A stretch of DNA of 64,000 nucleotides from a bacterium endosymbiont of Escarpia laminata (GTDB lineage Bacteria > Pseudomonadota > Gammaproteobacteria > Chromatiales > Chromatiaceae), in the NCBI GenBank assembly GCA_003660235.1, contig QGON01000049.1:1-64000 (forward strand), given 5' to 3'. Under the pieces are notes generated by a model that ran no database searches, was not told where the DNA came from, and saw only the letters and a list, made by a program, of their open reading frames with translations. Shown here one piece after another: positions 27,401 to 35,300 of this stretch. Every line of letters begins with the position of its first letter. Positions within the stretch are counted from its first letter, which is position 1. The position numbers and the translations under genes are program-made.

Positions 27401-27853
27401 TCAGCTTCCGGGGAGTTGGAGGGAGAACATCGAAAATATCTGCAAAAGGTGGCTGAAGTGCTGAAGTCACGTCCGGGCATTGCCATTAAGCTATGTGGTT
27501 TTGCCACAGAAGCGGATCGAGTCGAGTTTGACCGTCGGAGTCAGGAGGCATGGCAGGCCAAGGTTGATGCGGCAAAGGCAGAAGCGGCAAAGGCAGAAGC
27601 GGCAAAAGTTGCAGTAAAAGACGATAAATCTAGAGTAAAAGACGGCAAGAAGAGGAAAAAGGCACTCAAACTACCCCCCAAGCCCAAATCCGTCACAGAG
27701 GAGAAGTTGCTGGAGTTGGCGCGCCAGAGGGCAGAATCGGTGGAGGATTTTCTGGTCACCAAGCATGCTGTCGACCCCAGCCGGACTGCCGTGTGTCGTC
27801 CAGAGTTGGATAAGGATGAGAAGGCCGCGCCCCGTGTGGACGTTTTGATCTAA
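24470..27853 (+). CDS. Large AsmA/DUF748-type envelope protein
   Basis: This is an 1127-residue protein. One transmembrane segment near the N-terminus (residues about 21-43, AITGGITLLVIGVLVFIPFG) anchors a long periplasmic part rich in beta-strands, matching the DUF748/AsmA-like class whose members form lipid-conducting bridges between the membranes. The region at residues 800-960 (SGHFKGEIDAFELPKISSYS, GYTMDSGELDLTMDFNLDKG, IPVSGEMGNLQIDPSDVISI) is the most typical. Near the C-terminus an OmpA-like motif region (LKSRPGIAIKLCGFATEADR) carries an Ala/Lys-rich insertion (KAEAAKAEAAKVAVKDDKSR). It is probably co-transcribed with the next gene 29 bases away. Confidence 0.82.
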   Translation: MNVEPLIKIITAKLKSRRFMAITGGITLLVIGVLVFIPFGIQMGISSYMLDHGIRKVEIEDVDFNPFSGRFHLRGLSAIGEGERRVELKHCSAEIVWHFLFSRRARLRVVEVDGLQFSMEQKAEGVVHFGGIVIRTLGGEAMGGEGEPWGFAIDQLKIVNTTVTYTNDDFNSELEIDNLQLEDLMSWEPQRTARFSLSGKLNQAPLKLTGESRPFVDEPWVSGQLGLEQVLLDPIQTLVTERVPRLKGKLTIDSAFKVELKPEGRFHWSTDGNLGTDSLQLLTPWVEVADKSTRWNGSTQGGWSSAGGLELDLDGSLNHQLTQVDLSKPKMKIVSGATRWKGRVQLTQGAQGLHLQVLGDLGLQQTKMDGRASDLGEVATEAVEISGLDLKLVIDKAGQLELSNQAKVMTNQLQLSDPQNALSLEKINWQGGVALKGQALKVEGDLDLGHLLINHAGEQSAQVAVAALKLGNLLFKMDRNDAGGIQLSNHSDLRVEGVDLSIPQGTVQLAEVFWSGDFSLDQPDPETAVMTLATEGRLGLKSFEGNVSDPGMSLSNEQFEWNGRFALKTGGEAPAVTAEGASQFDGITFRDTRSQVVLFALEQLKMTEVAITEGNRLAMAETAFKGLELSAPVEQEGERILFTESIHLRDWSFSMEDGLVIKQIEKQGIEKTLRRSGKGHWNVVVFQELMTELLTGEAEKIDAEAQPAVSLQEVEQKLEVTEEKTAQPEPQTEGAVEMPLPIVIDQIVWQGENKIHVRDDFVDPPFAMTTIIEAFEIEGIDSTQPEKLTSLHLKANLGRHTRLTLDADYTPFYRPPSGHFKGEIDAFELPKISSYSGDAIGYTMDSGELDLTMDFNLDKGQIAADNKIEINRLEVSPVSDEKAQKLTAKISMPLDTALGILEDKNNNIVLNIPVSGEMGNLQIDPSDVISIALGKAIKTGALATLGAAFFPYGTAIAIATHLAGSNSAVRLDPVAFASASGELEGEHRKYLQKVAEVLKSRPGIAIKLCGFATEADRVEFDRRSQEAWQAKVDAAKAEAAKAEAAKVAVKDDKSRVKDGKKRKKALKLPPKPKSVTEEKLLELARQRAESVEDFLVTKHAVDPSRTAVCRPELDKDEKAAPRVDVLI

Positions 27854-27882
27854 GGCATTTCACACAGTTATTGAAATGAATT

Positions 27883-28857
27883 ATGATGCCCACCATGAAT
27901 ATTCAGAATCAGACCATGCTCGGGGCAGCACCAGCGTTTCAGACGGTGCTGCGTGCAGCCAGAATCGTTGCCGCCACTGACGCCACCGTGCTGGTGACCG
28001 GTGAGAGCGGTACCGGCAAGGAATTGCTGGCCAACGCATTGCACCGCTACAGTCGGCGCTCCGATAAGGCCTTCGTGACTGTCAACTGCGCAGCTCTGCC
28101 GGAGCAACTGGCAGAGTCGGAGCTTTTCGGCCACCGCAAGGGTGCTTTTACCGGTGCGGTTCAGGATGAAATGGGCAAGATGAAAGCGGCTGATGGTGGT
28201 ACGCTTTTTCTGGATGAGGTGGGGGAGCTGCCCCACTCGATTCAGTCGAAACTGCTGCGTTTTATCGATTCGGGTGAGTGTCAGTCCGTGGGTTACCCTC
28301 AGGCTGAAAAACTGAACGTCCGGGTGATTGCCGCGACCAACAAGGATCTCGGCAAGGCGGTAAAAGAGGGCAGTTTTCGACGGGATCTCTACTACAGGCT
28401 CTATGTCGTTCCCCTGGAACTGCCTGCATTGCGTGAACGTCCGGGTGATGTGGAACTGCTGTTCAACAGACTGACGGCAGAATTGTCAGCCCAGTACAGT
28501 CTTGATGCACCGAACTACAGTCGCTCAGTCGTGAAAATTCTGCGGCGCTACAGCTGGCCGGGAAATGTCCGGGAACTGAAAAATTTCTGCGAAAGAATGC
28601 TGATCCTGTTTAGCGGCCGGGCGGTCCAGCCTGAAAACCTGCCGAGGGAGTTTCGCCACGAGGTGATTCCCCAGTCGCAGCAGCGCGGTGATTTTGTCTT
28701 GCCTGCTGCTGGCTTGAATATGGATGAACTGGAAGCCAACCTGATTCGACAGGCGTTGAGTCGGACTCTGGGAAATCGTAGCAAGGCGGCGCGTCTGCTT
28801 GGGCTCTCTCGGGATACGCTGCTGTACCGCATCAAGAAGTACGCAATAGGAAGCTAA
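27883..28857 (+). CDS. Sigma-54-dependent enhancer-binding protein without receiver domain (PspF-like)
   Basis: This is a 324-residue AAA+ activator of sigma-54 RNA polymerase. It begins directly at the AAA+ domain: Walker [12 protein letters not shown], the sigma-54 contact loop GAFTGAVQ, Walker [13 protein letters not shown], and the sensor and arginine-finger region ([20 protein letters not shown]). A C-terminal Fis-type HTH ([20 protein letters not shown]) binds DNA. The lack of an N-terminal sensory domain is as in PspF, where a separate protein inhibits it. Targets are not evident, and I found no clear -24/-12 element in the flanks. A terminator-like stem follows at 28883. The ATG at 27895 is an alternative start. 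Confidence 0.88.
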   Translation: MMPTMNIQNQTMLGAAPAFQTVLRAARIVAATDATVLVTGESGTGKELLANALHRYSRRSDKAFVTVNCAALPEQLAESELFGHRKGAFTGAVQDEMGKMKAADGGTLFLDEVGELPHSIQSKLLRFIDSGECQSVGYPQAEKLNVRVIAATNKDLGKAVKEGSFRRDLYYRLYVVPLELPALRERPGDVELLFNRLTAELSAQYSLDAPNYSRSVVKILRRYSWPGNVRELKNFCERMLILFSGRAVQPENLPREFRHEVIPQSQQRGDFVLPAAGLNMDELEANLIRQALSRTLGNRSKAARLLGLSRDTLLYRIKKYAIGS

Positions 28858-28882
28858 TCCGGTTTTATACTCCGCTCCGAAG

Positions 28883-28908
28883 CCACCGACTTTAGCCGGT
28901 GGAGTTTT
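28883..28908 (+). terminator. Terminator-like hairpin after the sigma-54 activator gene
   Basis: CCACCG, an 8-base loop and CGGTGG, followed by AGTTTT, form a short stem 25 bases after the stop. The U-run is short, so termination may be partial. Confidence 0.6.
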
Positions 28909-29062
28909 CGCGTGTACACGTCAAACCTGACCCGCCTCTGCCTCAAAGGACTCTAAAATCCTTTCATACAGATTTCAGTAATCTGTTTTAGCGGGCGACT
29001 GCTGTCTTGTGACTGAGTATTTCGTGAAAAACAGGTCATTTGCCACACTCTTCATTTCTTTT

Positions 29063-29084
29063 TTGACAGACTGATTGTTGTCAA
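29063..29084. promoter_or_regulatory. Inverted repeat, candidate operator for the NosL/ABC cluster
   Basis: TTGACA-N10-TGTCAA lies about 70 bases before the first gene of the cluster (29155), in the only long gap before it. TTGACA could also act as a -35 box, but no good -10 is seen at the proper distance. It is read as a possible binding site for a dimeric regulator. Confidence 0.4.
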
Positions 29085-29154
29085 TGAGCAGCCGTGTTCC
29101 AGCACTCTAGACTGGTTGCTATTCACACCATTTTTAATAGTGATTACGCAGTCA

Positions 29155-29445
29155 ATGAGGCGATCAAACGCACTTCTGATAGTTTTTTTCAGCGCCCTTG
29201 TGTGTCTGATTTTTACCTTGGTGGATGCGGAACTTCGCCGTCAATCGGCAACTGCGGATCTGCGACATCGCTCGGCTCTGGTGGCGGAGTTGGGATTGAC
29301 TGACTTGGCCTTGTTCACCGAAGCACGCTATACGCGTCACCCGAGTCAGTCGGATCTGCATTCAGCGTTTCAGGATCATCCGATGGCTTTGGAGCACTTT
29401 CCCAGCGGCTCATTGATTTCCCCCCCTCAGAGGCTTGGTCAGTGA
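29155..29445 (+). CDS. Small membrane-anchored protein, first gene of the NosL/ABC cluster
   Basis: The ATG at 29155 (MRRSNALLIVFFSALVCLIF) gives 96 residues with one N-terminal membrane segment. The soluble rest (VDAELRRQSATADLRHRSAL, VAELGLTDLALFTEARYTRH) is probably periplasmic. I recognise no family. It overlaps the FtsX-like permease by four bases (GTGA), which implies translational coupling and a shared function. It may be an accessory subunit or substrate-handling partner of the transporter. Confidence 0.7.
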   Translation: MRRSNALLIVFFSALVCLIFTLVDAELRRQSATADLRHRSALVAELGLTDLALFTEARYTRHPSQSDLHSAFQDHPMALEHFPSGSLISPPQRLGQ

Positions 29446-30575
29446 TCGATTTTTTCCGCAAGCAGAAGTATCTGATCGACTTTACCCTGGCGTCACTGTT
29501 ACGGCGCAAGGGCAAAAATTTTGGTCTCCTGTTTGTCTATACGCTCATAGTCTTCATGCTTGCCTCTGTCATGCTGTTTACCCATGCGCTGCGACATGAG
29601 GCTGGGATCATTCTGCAGCAGTCACCGGAGATCATTCTGCAGCGTATGGTTGCCGGTCGGCATGCCTTGATGCCTGCGGAGTATCTGGATCGTATTGGCC
29701 GGTTGCGCGGCGTGGTGGAGAAGAAAGGGCGTCTTTGGGGGTATTTCTACGATCCCGCAGTAAAGGCCAACTACACCATGATGGTGGATGAAAAAAAGGG
29801 ACTTTCCACCACGGAAACGATCATTGGCGCGGCTATCGCACGCACTCGGGGAGTCGGTATCGGAGACTGGATCACTTTCCGCTCCCATGATGGCGAGGCC
29901 TACTCTTTTCAGGTGACAGAGATACTCGATACGGCGTCGGAACTGGTCAGCGCCGATCTGGTTTTTCTCTCTGAGAAGGCCTATCGGGTCACGTTTGGTG
30001 TTCCCGAAGGTTACTTTACCGATCTTGTGCTGTCGGTGCGCAACCCACGGGAGGTTCACAAGATCGCGGAGAAGCTCTCGTTGAAACTGCCGGATACGCG
30101 CCCAATACTGCGGGAAGAGGTGTTGCGCACCTACGACAGCATCTTCTCCTGGCGCCAGGGCATCGTTTTTGTCCTGTTGGCCGGTGCGGTGCTTGCCTTT
30201 GTGATCTTTGCCTGGGACAAGGCGTCTGGTCTCAGTGCGGAAGAGAAGCGGGAGATCGGTATCCTGAAGGCGGTGGGTTGGGAGACCGGTGATGTATTAA
30301 GGATGAAGTTCTGGGAGGGGGCCATTGTCTCGCTTGCCGCCTTTGTCATTGGCTATCTGGCTGCCTATGCCCACGTCTTTTATGGATCGGCCAGTCTGTT
30401 TGAACCGGTGCTCAAGGGCTGGGCCGTGCTCTATCCCGATTTTCAGCTGACGCCTTTTATCGATGGCATGCAGGTGGCAACGCTCTTCTTCTTTACGGTC
30501 TTTCCCTACACCGTGGCAACCATCATTCCAATATGGCAGGCCTCGATCACCGACCCCGATGCGATTATGCGGTAG
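29442..30575 (+). CDS. ABC transporter permease, FtsX/MacB-like
   Basis: This 377-residue permease starts at GTG 29442. It has the FtsX topology: an N-terminal membrane helix (residues about 26-50, LFVYTLIVFMLASVMLFTHA), a large periplasmic domain (50-235), then three membrane helices near 240-265, 287-310 and 340-365. The FtsX signature is seen in EEKREIGILKAVGWETGDVL, the cytoplasmic coupling region. Such permeases pair with LolD/MacB-type ATPases and drive mechanical work on the periplasmic side rather than small-molecule transport. It pairs with the ATPase at 30582. Confidence 0.85.
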   Translation: MIDFFRKQKYLIDFTLASLLRRKGKNFGLLFVYTLIVFMLASVMLFTHALRHEAGIILQQSPEIILQRMVAGRHALMPAEYLDRIGRLRGVVEKKGRLWGYFYDPAVKANYTMMVDEKKGLSTTETIIGAAIARTRGVGIGDWITFRSHDGEAYSFQVTEILDTASELVSADLVFLSEKAYRVTFGVPEGYFTDLVLSVRNPREVHKIAEKLSLKLPDTRPILREEVLRTYDSIFSWRQGIVFVLLAGAVLAFVIFAWDKASGLSAEEKREIGILKAVGWETGDVLRMKFWEGAIVSLAAFVIGYLAAYAHVFYGSASLFEPVLKGWAVLYPDFQLTPFIDGMQVATLFFFTVFPYTVATIIPIWQASITDPDAIMR

Positions 30576-30581
30576 TGGCAG

Positions 30582-31259
30582 ATGTTGATTGAGCTGACTG
30601 ATATCAAGAAGGCCTTCAACCAGGGCCGGCCTAATGAGTTTTGGGCTATCCAAGGCGTCTCCTTGAAGATCGAACCCAACAAGGTCACCTGTATTAAAGG
30701 GGCGAGCGGTTCAGGCAAGACTACGCTGCTCTCCATGATCGGCTGTCTCTCACGGCCGACCAGTGGCCGCATTCAGCTTGGGGATCGAACCATCTCCGGT
30801 TTGCCGGAACGTTTTCTGACCGATATCAGGCGTCATACCTTTGGTTTCATCTTTCAAAAATTCAATCTGATCCAGGGACTGAGCGTGCTGGAAAACATCA
30901 TGCTGCCTGCCTATCCGCTTGCACCTGACCATAAGGTCTTGGTGGCATCGGCACACCGTCTGCTGGATCACTTCAATCTGAGCAGTAAGGCCGATAACCC
31001 GGTGGAGTGGCTCTCTGGCGGCGAGGCCCAGCGGGTGGCGATCTGCCGTGCCCTGATCAATGATCCGAAGATTTTGATTGCCGATGAACCGACGGCCAAT
31101 CTCGATACAAAACTATCCCGCGAGTTCATGGGCCTGATCGATGAGTTGTGCAAGTCGGGAAAGACCATTTTGATCACCAGTCATGATCCTGTCGTCTTCG
31201 ATTCGCCCGTGGTGAACCGGGTGGTGGAGATGTGTGATGGCATGCTTGTGCAGGAGTGA
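30582..31259 (+). CDS. ABC transporter ATP-binding protein, LolD/MacB-like
   Basis: This is a 225-residue ATPase with Walker A GASGSGKTTLLSMIG (residues about 40-54), Q-loop FIFQKFNLIQGL, signature WLSGGEAQRVAICRAL, Walker B ILIADEPTANLD and the switch His of ITSHDP. It is closest in style to the LolD/MacB/FtsE group that pairs with FtsX-type permeases. It lies 6 bases after the permease and 3 bases before the next gene, so it is part of one operon. Confidence 0.92.
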   Translation: MLIELTDIKKAFNQGRPNEFWAIQGVSLKIEPNKVTCIKGASGSGKTTLLSMIGCLSRPTSGRIQLGDRTISGLPERFLTDIRRHTFGFIFQKFNLIQGLSVLENIMLPAYPLAPDHKVLVASAHRLLDHFNLSSKADNPVEWLSGGEAQRVAICRALINDPKILIADEPTANLDTKLSREFMGLIDELCKSGKTILITSHDPVVFDSPVVNRVVEMCDGMLVQE

Positions 31260-31262
31260 ACC

Positions 31263-32270
31263 ATGCTGCTGAATCCGGCTATCATGGCGCTTGTCCTGGT
31301 CTCTGCGGTGGTCAGTCTGATGTTGTTGCTGGCTGCGGGTTTCGGCTTGCAGGTCGTTCGTCACTGGGATATCAACAGTGGTAGTGAACGCCAACTGAAT
31401 CTGGAACGGCGCACCTATCTGATCTCGACCCTGCTTACCTGGGCCTTTGCCTCGGAACTGGTCTCCCTGCTGCTGTTCATCTACAACGCCGAATCCATGT
31501 CCGGTCAGTTCGTCGGCGCCATGTGCGCAACCGGTGTGCTCAACGTGAACGAGTGGGGGTGGCCCACCCTGTTTCTGAAGATGATGATCTTCTTCAGCGG
31601 TGCGGCCTGGCTGGCACTCAACTACCTGGACAACCAGGGTTATGACTATCCACTGGTAAAACTGAAGTACGTCCTGCTGCTGCTGATCGTGCCGATGGTG
31701 TTGGCAGAGTTTTACGTACAACTCCGTCACTTTCTGGAGATGGATCCGGATGTCATTACCTCCTGCTGCGGGGCGCTCTTCTCTGCCGATGCGGAAGGTG
31801 TGGCTGCAGAGGTCTCCAGTCTGCAGCCGAGAACCGCGATGTTCGCCCTCTATGGTACAGGTGCTGCAGCCCTGGGAAGTGGGGTCTGGTATGGACTGAG
31901 ACGTAGCGGCGGGCCGCTGTTTGCGATCCTGAGCGGTGTGGCTTTTGTGATGGCCTTGGTGGCCATCGTCTCGTTCGTATCGCTCTATATCTACGAACAT
32001 CCGCATCACCATTGTCCCTTCTGTATTTTGAAATCGGGCCACGACTATGCGGGGTATTTTCTCTATATTCCGCTGTTTTTTGCTACAGCCCTGGCCTTGG
32101 GTACAGGCATGATGGCACCCTGGAAACGGGTTCCGAGCCTCACTGAAGCGGTAGAACGGAATGCACCTCGACTGACTTGGGTGGCCATTGGTCTTTTCGG
32201 GCTATTTTATCTGATTGCCACTTGGGTTGTAGTGAGTTCCAACCTGGTGATGTCGGAGGTTTGGTGGTGA
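31263..32270 (+). CDS. Eight-TM membrane protein with Cys/His-rich motifs, unknown family
   Basis: This 335-residue protein has about eight membrane helices (near 8-30, 50-73, 95-115, 128-150, 190-210, 215-240, 255-280 and 300-325). Between them lie conserved-looking motifs: MCATGVLNVNEWGWP, ITSCCGALFS and YIYEHPHHHCPFCILKSGHD. The His-rich CPFC motif suggests metal binding or a thiol-disulfide centre near the membrane. I do not recognise a named family. It is tightly packed between the ABC ATPase and a TlpA-like thioredoxin (overlapping its start), which supports a role in redox or metal handling. Confidence 0.75.
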   Translation: MLLNPAIMALVLVSAVVSLMLLLAAGFGLQVVRHWDINSGSERQLNLERRTYLISTLLTWAFASELVSLLLFIYNAESMSGQFVGAMCATGVLNVNEWGWPTLFLKMMIFFSGAAWLALNYLDNQGYDYPLVKLKYVLLLLIVPMVLAEFYVQLRHFLEMDPDVITSCCGALFSADAEGVAAEVSSLQPRTAMFALYGTGAAALGSGVWYGLRRSGGPLFAILSGVAFVMALVAIVSFVSLYIYEHPHHHCPFCILKSGHDYAGYFLYIPLFFATALALGTGMMAPWKRVPSLTEAVERNAPRLTWVAIGLFGLFYLIATWVVVSSNLVMSEVWW

Positions 32271-32782
32271 ATTTTATCCAGGCCACGCGTTTTTGGCGTC
32301 ATTTCACGATTGCTGTTTTGCTATTGATGACAGTGGCAGGTTGTAGTGAAGAGTCGCCAAATCTGATCAAGGGTCAGCCGATGCCGGGTTTTATCCTGGA
32401 TCGGTTGGAGAGCGGCTCGTTGGACTTTCCGAATGCGTTGCGGGGCAAGGTGGTAGCCATCCGTTTCTGGGCCGACTGGTGTCCTTTCTGTGAATCAGAG
32501 ATGAAAAATATCGAACCGGTCTATCGCCAAAATCAAGAGCGGGGACTGGTCATTCTGGCAATCAATGTGCGGCAGGAGCGGAAAACTGCCGCTGCTTTTA
32601 TCCGCAAGTTGAATATCTCCTACGATGTGCTGTTGGATCGGGATGGAGAGGTGGCTCGCCGTTATGGTGTGATCGCGCTTCCAACCACTTTCATTGTTGA
32701 CCGTCAGGGTAATCTGCATACCCGGATACTGGGTGAATCCACGCCGGAGCTTTTCCGCAAGATTATCGAGGAACTGCTGTGA
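32267..32782 (+). CDS. TlpA/ResA-like thioredoxin lipoprotein
   Basis: This is a 171-residue protein. The GTG at 32267 overlaps the preceding stop (GTGA). A lipoprotein signal with lipobox MTVAGCSEE anchors it to a membrane facing the periplasm. The thioredoxin fold contains the redox site FWADWCPFCESEM and the cis-proline region VIALPTTFIVDRQG. TlpA-like proteins reduce disulfides in metal-binding partners such as cytochrome c apoproteins and copper chaperones. Electrons may come from the next gene product. Confidence 0.9.
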   Translation: MNFIQATRFWRHFTIAVLLLMTVAGCSEESPNLIKGQPMPGFILDRLESGSLDFPNALRGKVVAIRFWADWCPFCESEMKNIEPVYRQNQERGLVILAINVRQERKTAAAFIRKLNISYDVLLDRDGEVARRYGVIALPTTFIVDRQGNLHTRILGESTPELFRKIIEELL

Positions 32783-33444
32783 ACGGCGAGTTCACCCTTG
32801 CGCTTGCATTTGCCACGGGTATCTTCGGAGCCTTTCACTGTGTCGGCATGTGCGGCGGCATCAATGGTGGGTTTTTCATCCGCTATGGCAACTTCCCCAA
32901 CCCGCTTCCCGTGTTGGTATTTCATGGAGCGCGTATCGGGGTCTATACCCTTCTTGGTGTCAGCGGTGCTCTGCTTGGGCAGGTGGTGGTGCAGGCAGGC
33001 ATTGTAGGTAAAGCACAGGGAGTCCTGATGATTCTTGCCGGTGTGTTGGTCGTCATCCTTGGTCTGAATCTGATTGGAAAGAACGGAATGCAGCAATCCC
33101 GGAAAGTGTGGTTTTCAGGGGATGGTTTTGCAAATCAAAAAAAGAGTCTTCCCTTGGTTGCCGGCCTGTTCAATGGTTTTGTCCCCTGCAGCCTGGTTTT
33201 TTCTGTGGCAATCAAGGCAGCGGCCAGTGCTGATCCATTGAAGGCTGGTTTGTTAATGCTAGCGTTTGGGGCAGGGACACTGCCCGCCATGGTGGCAGTC
33301 AGTCTTTTGGGATCATTTATTGGCGTCAAGGCGCGGGGCAGTTTGGCAAAGCTGGCTGGCGTCGGTGTGGTTCTGCTCGGACTCTGGACAGTCTATGAGG
33401 GAGTGACCTTCTACGACATCATGCGTGGGTTGGCCAACTGGTAG
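32779..33444 (+). CDS. DsbD_2/TauE-SafE-like membrane protein
   Basis: This 221-residue protein has six membrane helices. The GTG at 32779 overlaps the preceding stop by four bases. Helix 1 carries FHCVGMCGGINGGF and a mid-helix carries FNGFVPCSLVF, cysteine motifs typical of the DsbD_2 (UreH/CcdA-like) class. These motifs can carry electrons across the membrane or bind copper or nickel. With the TlpA-like lipoprotein immediately upstream, reductant transfer to the periplasm is the simplest reading; metal export is the alternative. Confidence 0.85.
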   Translation: MNGEFTLALAFATGIFGAFHCVGMCGGINGGFFIRYGNFPNPLPVLVFHGARIGVYTLLGVSGALLGQVVVQAGIVGKAQGVLMILAGVLVVILGLNLIGKNGMQQSRKVWFSGDGFANQKKSLPLVAGLFNGFVPCSLVFSVAIKAAASADPLKAGLLMLAFGAGTLPAMVAVSLLGSFIGVKARGSLAKLAGVGVVLLGLWTVYEGVTFYDIMRGLANW

Positions 33445-33613
33445 TGTCTATTCACTGAGTCATATCACGCAGGCAAAACTTTTTGCAGCCAGAACGAGCA
33501 GTGGGTGTATGTTTAAGTTATTGATAATTCATTGGATCTATAAAGCGGTGTAGATCTTGCATTGTACTCAAACCGCAAACTTTGTTTAGTGGAAAAGTAA
33601 GGAGCAGTAGATC

Positions 33614-34300
33614 ATGAGCGAAGAGAAAAAGATCGATCGTAGAGATATGATGAAGATGCTGGCTGCCGTCGGTCTCGGTGGTTTGGCGGCTACGGCAACG
33701 GCGGGACAGAGCATTGGTGTCATGGTTCCCGGCAAGGGTTGGGTCAAGGCTACCGGTGAGAAATGTTTTGGTGACGGTACGCCACTGCAGTTTATCCCCA
33801 AGACGGCACCGGATAATAATCCACTCGAAAATGAACTGCAGAAATATCCCAAGTGCCCCTACTGCGGCATGGACCGCACCAAGTTTCATCACAGTCGCCA
33901 TCTTGTGCAGTATGATGATGGTCTGGTGGACGGTACCTGTTCCATTCACTGCCTGGCTATCAGTTTGTCGCTGAACATTGATCGTGGACCCAAGGCGATC
34001 TATGCAGCCGACTTCGGTTCTGATGAGCAGATCAAGCCGCTGCTGGAAGTCGACAAGGCGAGCTACCTGATTGGCGCCAAGCTAAAAGGCGTCATGACCA
34101 GGAAGAGCAAGAAGGCCTTCGCCTCCGCCGAGGCAGCCAAGGCTGCACAAGAGAAAAATGGTGGAGAAATTGGCTCCTTTGACGATGCCTTGCGGGAGTC
34201 CTATCTGAGCATGGCCTTTGATACGGTCATGGTTCGCACCCGTCGTGCTGAGCGCCGTAAACACATGATGAAAAAAATGATGATGAAGCAACAAAGCTGA
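33614..34300 (+). CDS. NosL-like protein with Tat signal and basic C-terminal extension
   Basis: This is a 228-residue protein. The N-terminus has a twin-arginine motif and hydrophobic core (DRRDMMKMLAAVGLGGLAAT). The NosL-type domain has CPYCGMDR, matching the CxxCGM copper site, then HHSRHLVQYDDG and CSIHCLAISLSL. The last about 70 residues are basic and Met/Lys-rich (RRKHMMKKMMMKQQ), which is unusual and could bind copper. NosL is known as a Cu(I) chaperone for nitrous oxide reductase, but no nosZ, nosR or nosDFY is in the window, so its client is unknown. It follows the transporter cluster after a 169-base gap. Confidence 0.85.
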   Translation: MSEEKKIDRRDMMKMLAAVGLGGLAATATAGQSIGVMVPGKGWVKATGEKCFGDGTPLQFIPKTAPDNNPLENELQKYPKCPYCGMDRTKFHHSRHLVQYDDGLVDGTCSIHCLAISLSLNIDRGPKAIYAADFGSDEQIKPLLEVDKASYLIGAKLKGVMTRKSKKAFASAEAAKAAQEKNGGEIGSFDDALRESYLSMAFDTVMVRTRRAERRKHMMKKMMMKQQS

Positions 34301-34413
34301 TCGTCATGGGTTGCCGCAGAGGCAGTGGGACAAATATTTTGACAGAAGCCACAACGTCATGCCCACGGCCTTTGCGGTAGATAAAATCATCTCTGTCTAT
34401 ACTCCGAAAAGCT

Positions 34414-34914
34414 ATGAACACTGGTAACAAATTTCTTCTGATATTTTTTATGGTTTTGATATTGCTGGTACGGCCCGTTTTTTCAGAGCCGGTCGACCTG
34501 CCAAAACCTGGCCCGACAGATACCTGCCCAGTGTGCGGTATGTTTGTCGCCAAATACCCAGAGTGGGTGGCGACGGTGCGCTACAAGGATGGTCACGCAC
34601 ACCATTTTGATGGTGCAAAAGATCTCTTTAAATATCTGCTGGATTTGCCGAAATGGGCGCCTGGCCACCAGGCTGAAAGCATCGATGCAATCGGTGCCAC
34701 AGAGTATTACGGTCTGATACTTATCGATGCGCGTCAGGCCTTCTATGTGACAGGTTCAGACGTGCTGGGACCGATGGGCCACGAGTTGATTCCCCTGGAA
34801 ACAAAAGAAGATGCTGAGGAATTTCTGCGTGATCACAAGGGTTCAGGCATTATTCGTTTCAACCAGGTTACCGGGGAGATATTGATGAAACTGGATAACG
34901 GGCTTTTTGAATAA
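34414..34914 (+). CDS. NosL-like copper-binding protein
   Basis: This is a 166-residue exported NosL-family protein with a signal peptide (FLLIFFMVLILLVRPVFS). Motifs: DTCPVCGMFVAKYPEWVATV (CxxCGM copper ligands), HAHHFDGAKDLFKYL and a second conserved half with YVTGSDVLGPMGHELIP. Length and layout are those of a canonical NosL. It is a second, distinct NosL-like protein beside the one at 33614, so it is not a recent duplicate. No TAT motif: Sec export is likely. Together they suggest periplasmic copper delivery by the cluster. Confidence 0.9.
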   Translation: MNTGNKFLLIFFMVLILLVRPVFSEPVDLPKPGPTDTCPVCGMFVAKYPEWVATVRYKDGHAHHFDGAKDLFKYLLDLPKWAPGHQAESIDAIGATEYYGLILIDARQAFYVTGSDVLGPMGHELIPLETKEDAEEFLRDHKGSGIIRFNQVTGEILMKLDNGLFE

Positions 34915-34939
34915 TATCCCCAAGGGGGAAATCATGATC

Positions 34940-35010
34940 GTAGGATGTGCTGAGCGCAGCGATGCGCATCTGTCGCGATTGATGTGGTTCGTTCCTCACC
35001 AGCATCCTAC
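34940..35010. repeat. REP-like palindromic repeat
   Basis: GTAGGATGTGCTGAGCGCAG at the left pairs imperfectly with a right arm ending CACCAGCATCCTAC. The right arm in reverse complement starts GTAGGATGCTGGTGAG, which is also present at the tatC 3' end (19211-19226). This shows a dispersed family. Confidence 0.75.
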
Positions 35011-35300
35011 ACTTTAGCTCAATATCCAACATGAGCTGAATGGTCGCGAACAGAATTCTTAAACATCGTCGAATTTAGAATTATCAATGCTGATTGCTGG
35101 CGTTTGTGATTAAGTGTGATCGTCGGGAAAGGGCAGGAAGAGCTGTCACTATGCTCAAGCAGTATCACCGCCCCTTCTTCGATGCTCCTTAGAGACAGAC
35201 CTGCAAGCATGGAAATTGGCCCCATACTCACACCTTCGTATGGGGTCATTTTTCAGCCATGACAGATAACTGATCGAACTACCAGATTGAGCAGTGAGGT
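35011..35300. other. Intergenic region before a small gene
   Basis: I see no convincing gene here. A minus-strand open frame (35019-35249) has no ribosome-binding site and no recognisable features. The short palindrome-like AACTGATCGAACTACCAGATT lies near the end. The region probably holds the promoter of the small protein at 35301. Confidence 0.4.

Noticed and set aside
28858-29154. Sigma-54 promoter for the NosL/ABC cluster
   Set aside because: No GG-N10-GC element of good quality was found in the gap.
33614-34914. nos (nitrous oxide reductase) operon
   Set aside because: Only NosL-like genes are present; no nosZ, nosR, nosD, nosF or nosY is in the window.
35019-35249. Minus-strand open frame of 76 residues
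   Set aside because: No ribosome-binding site, no family resemblance and unlikely composition.
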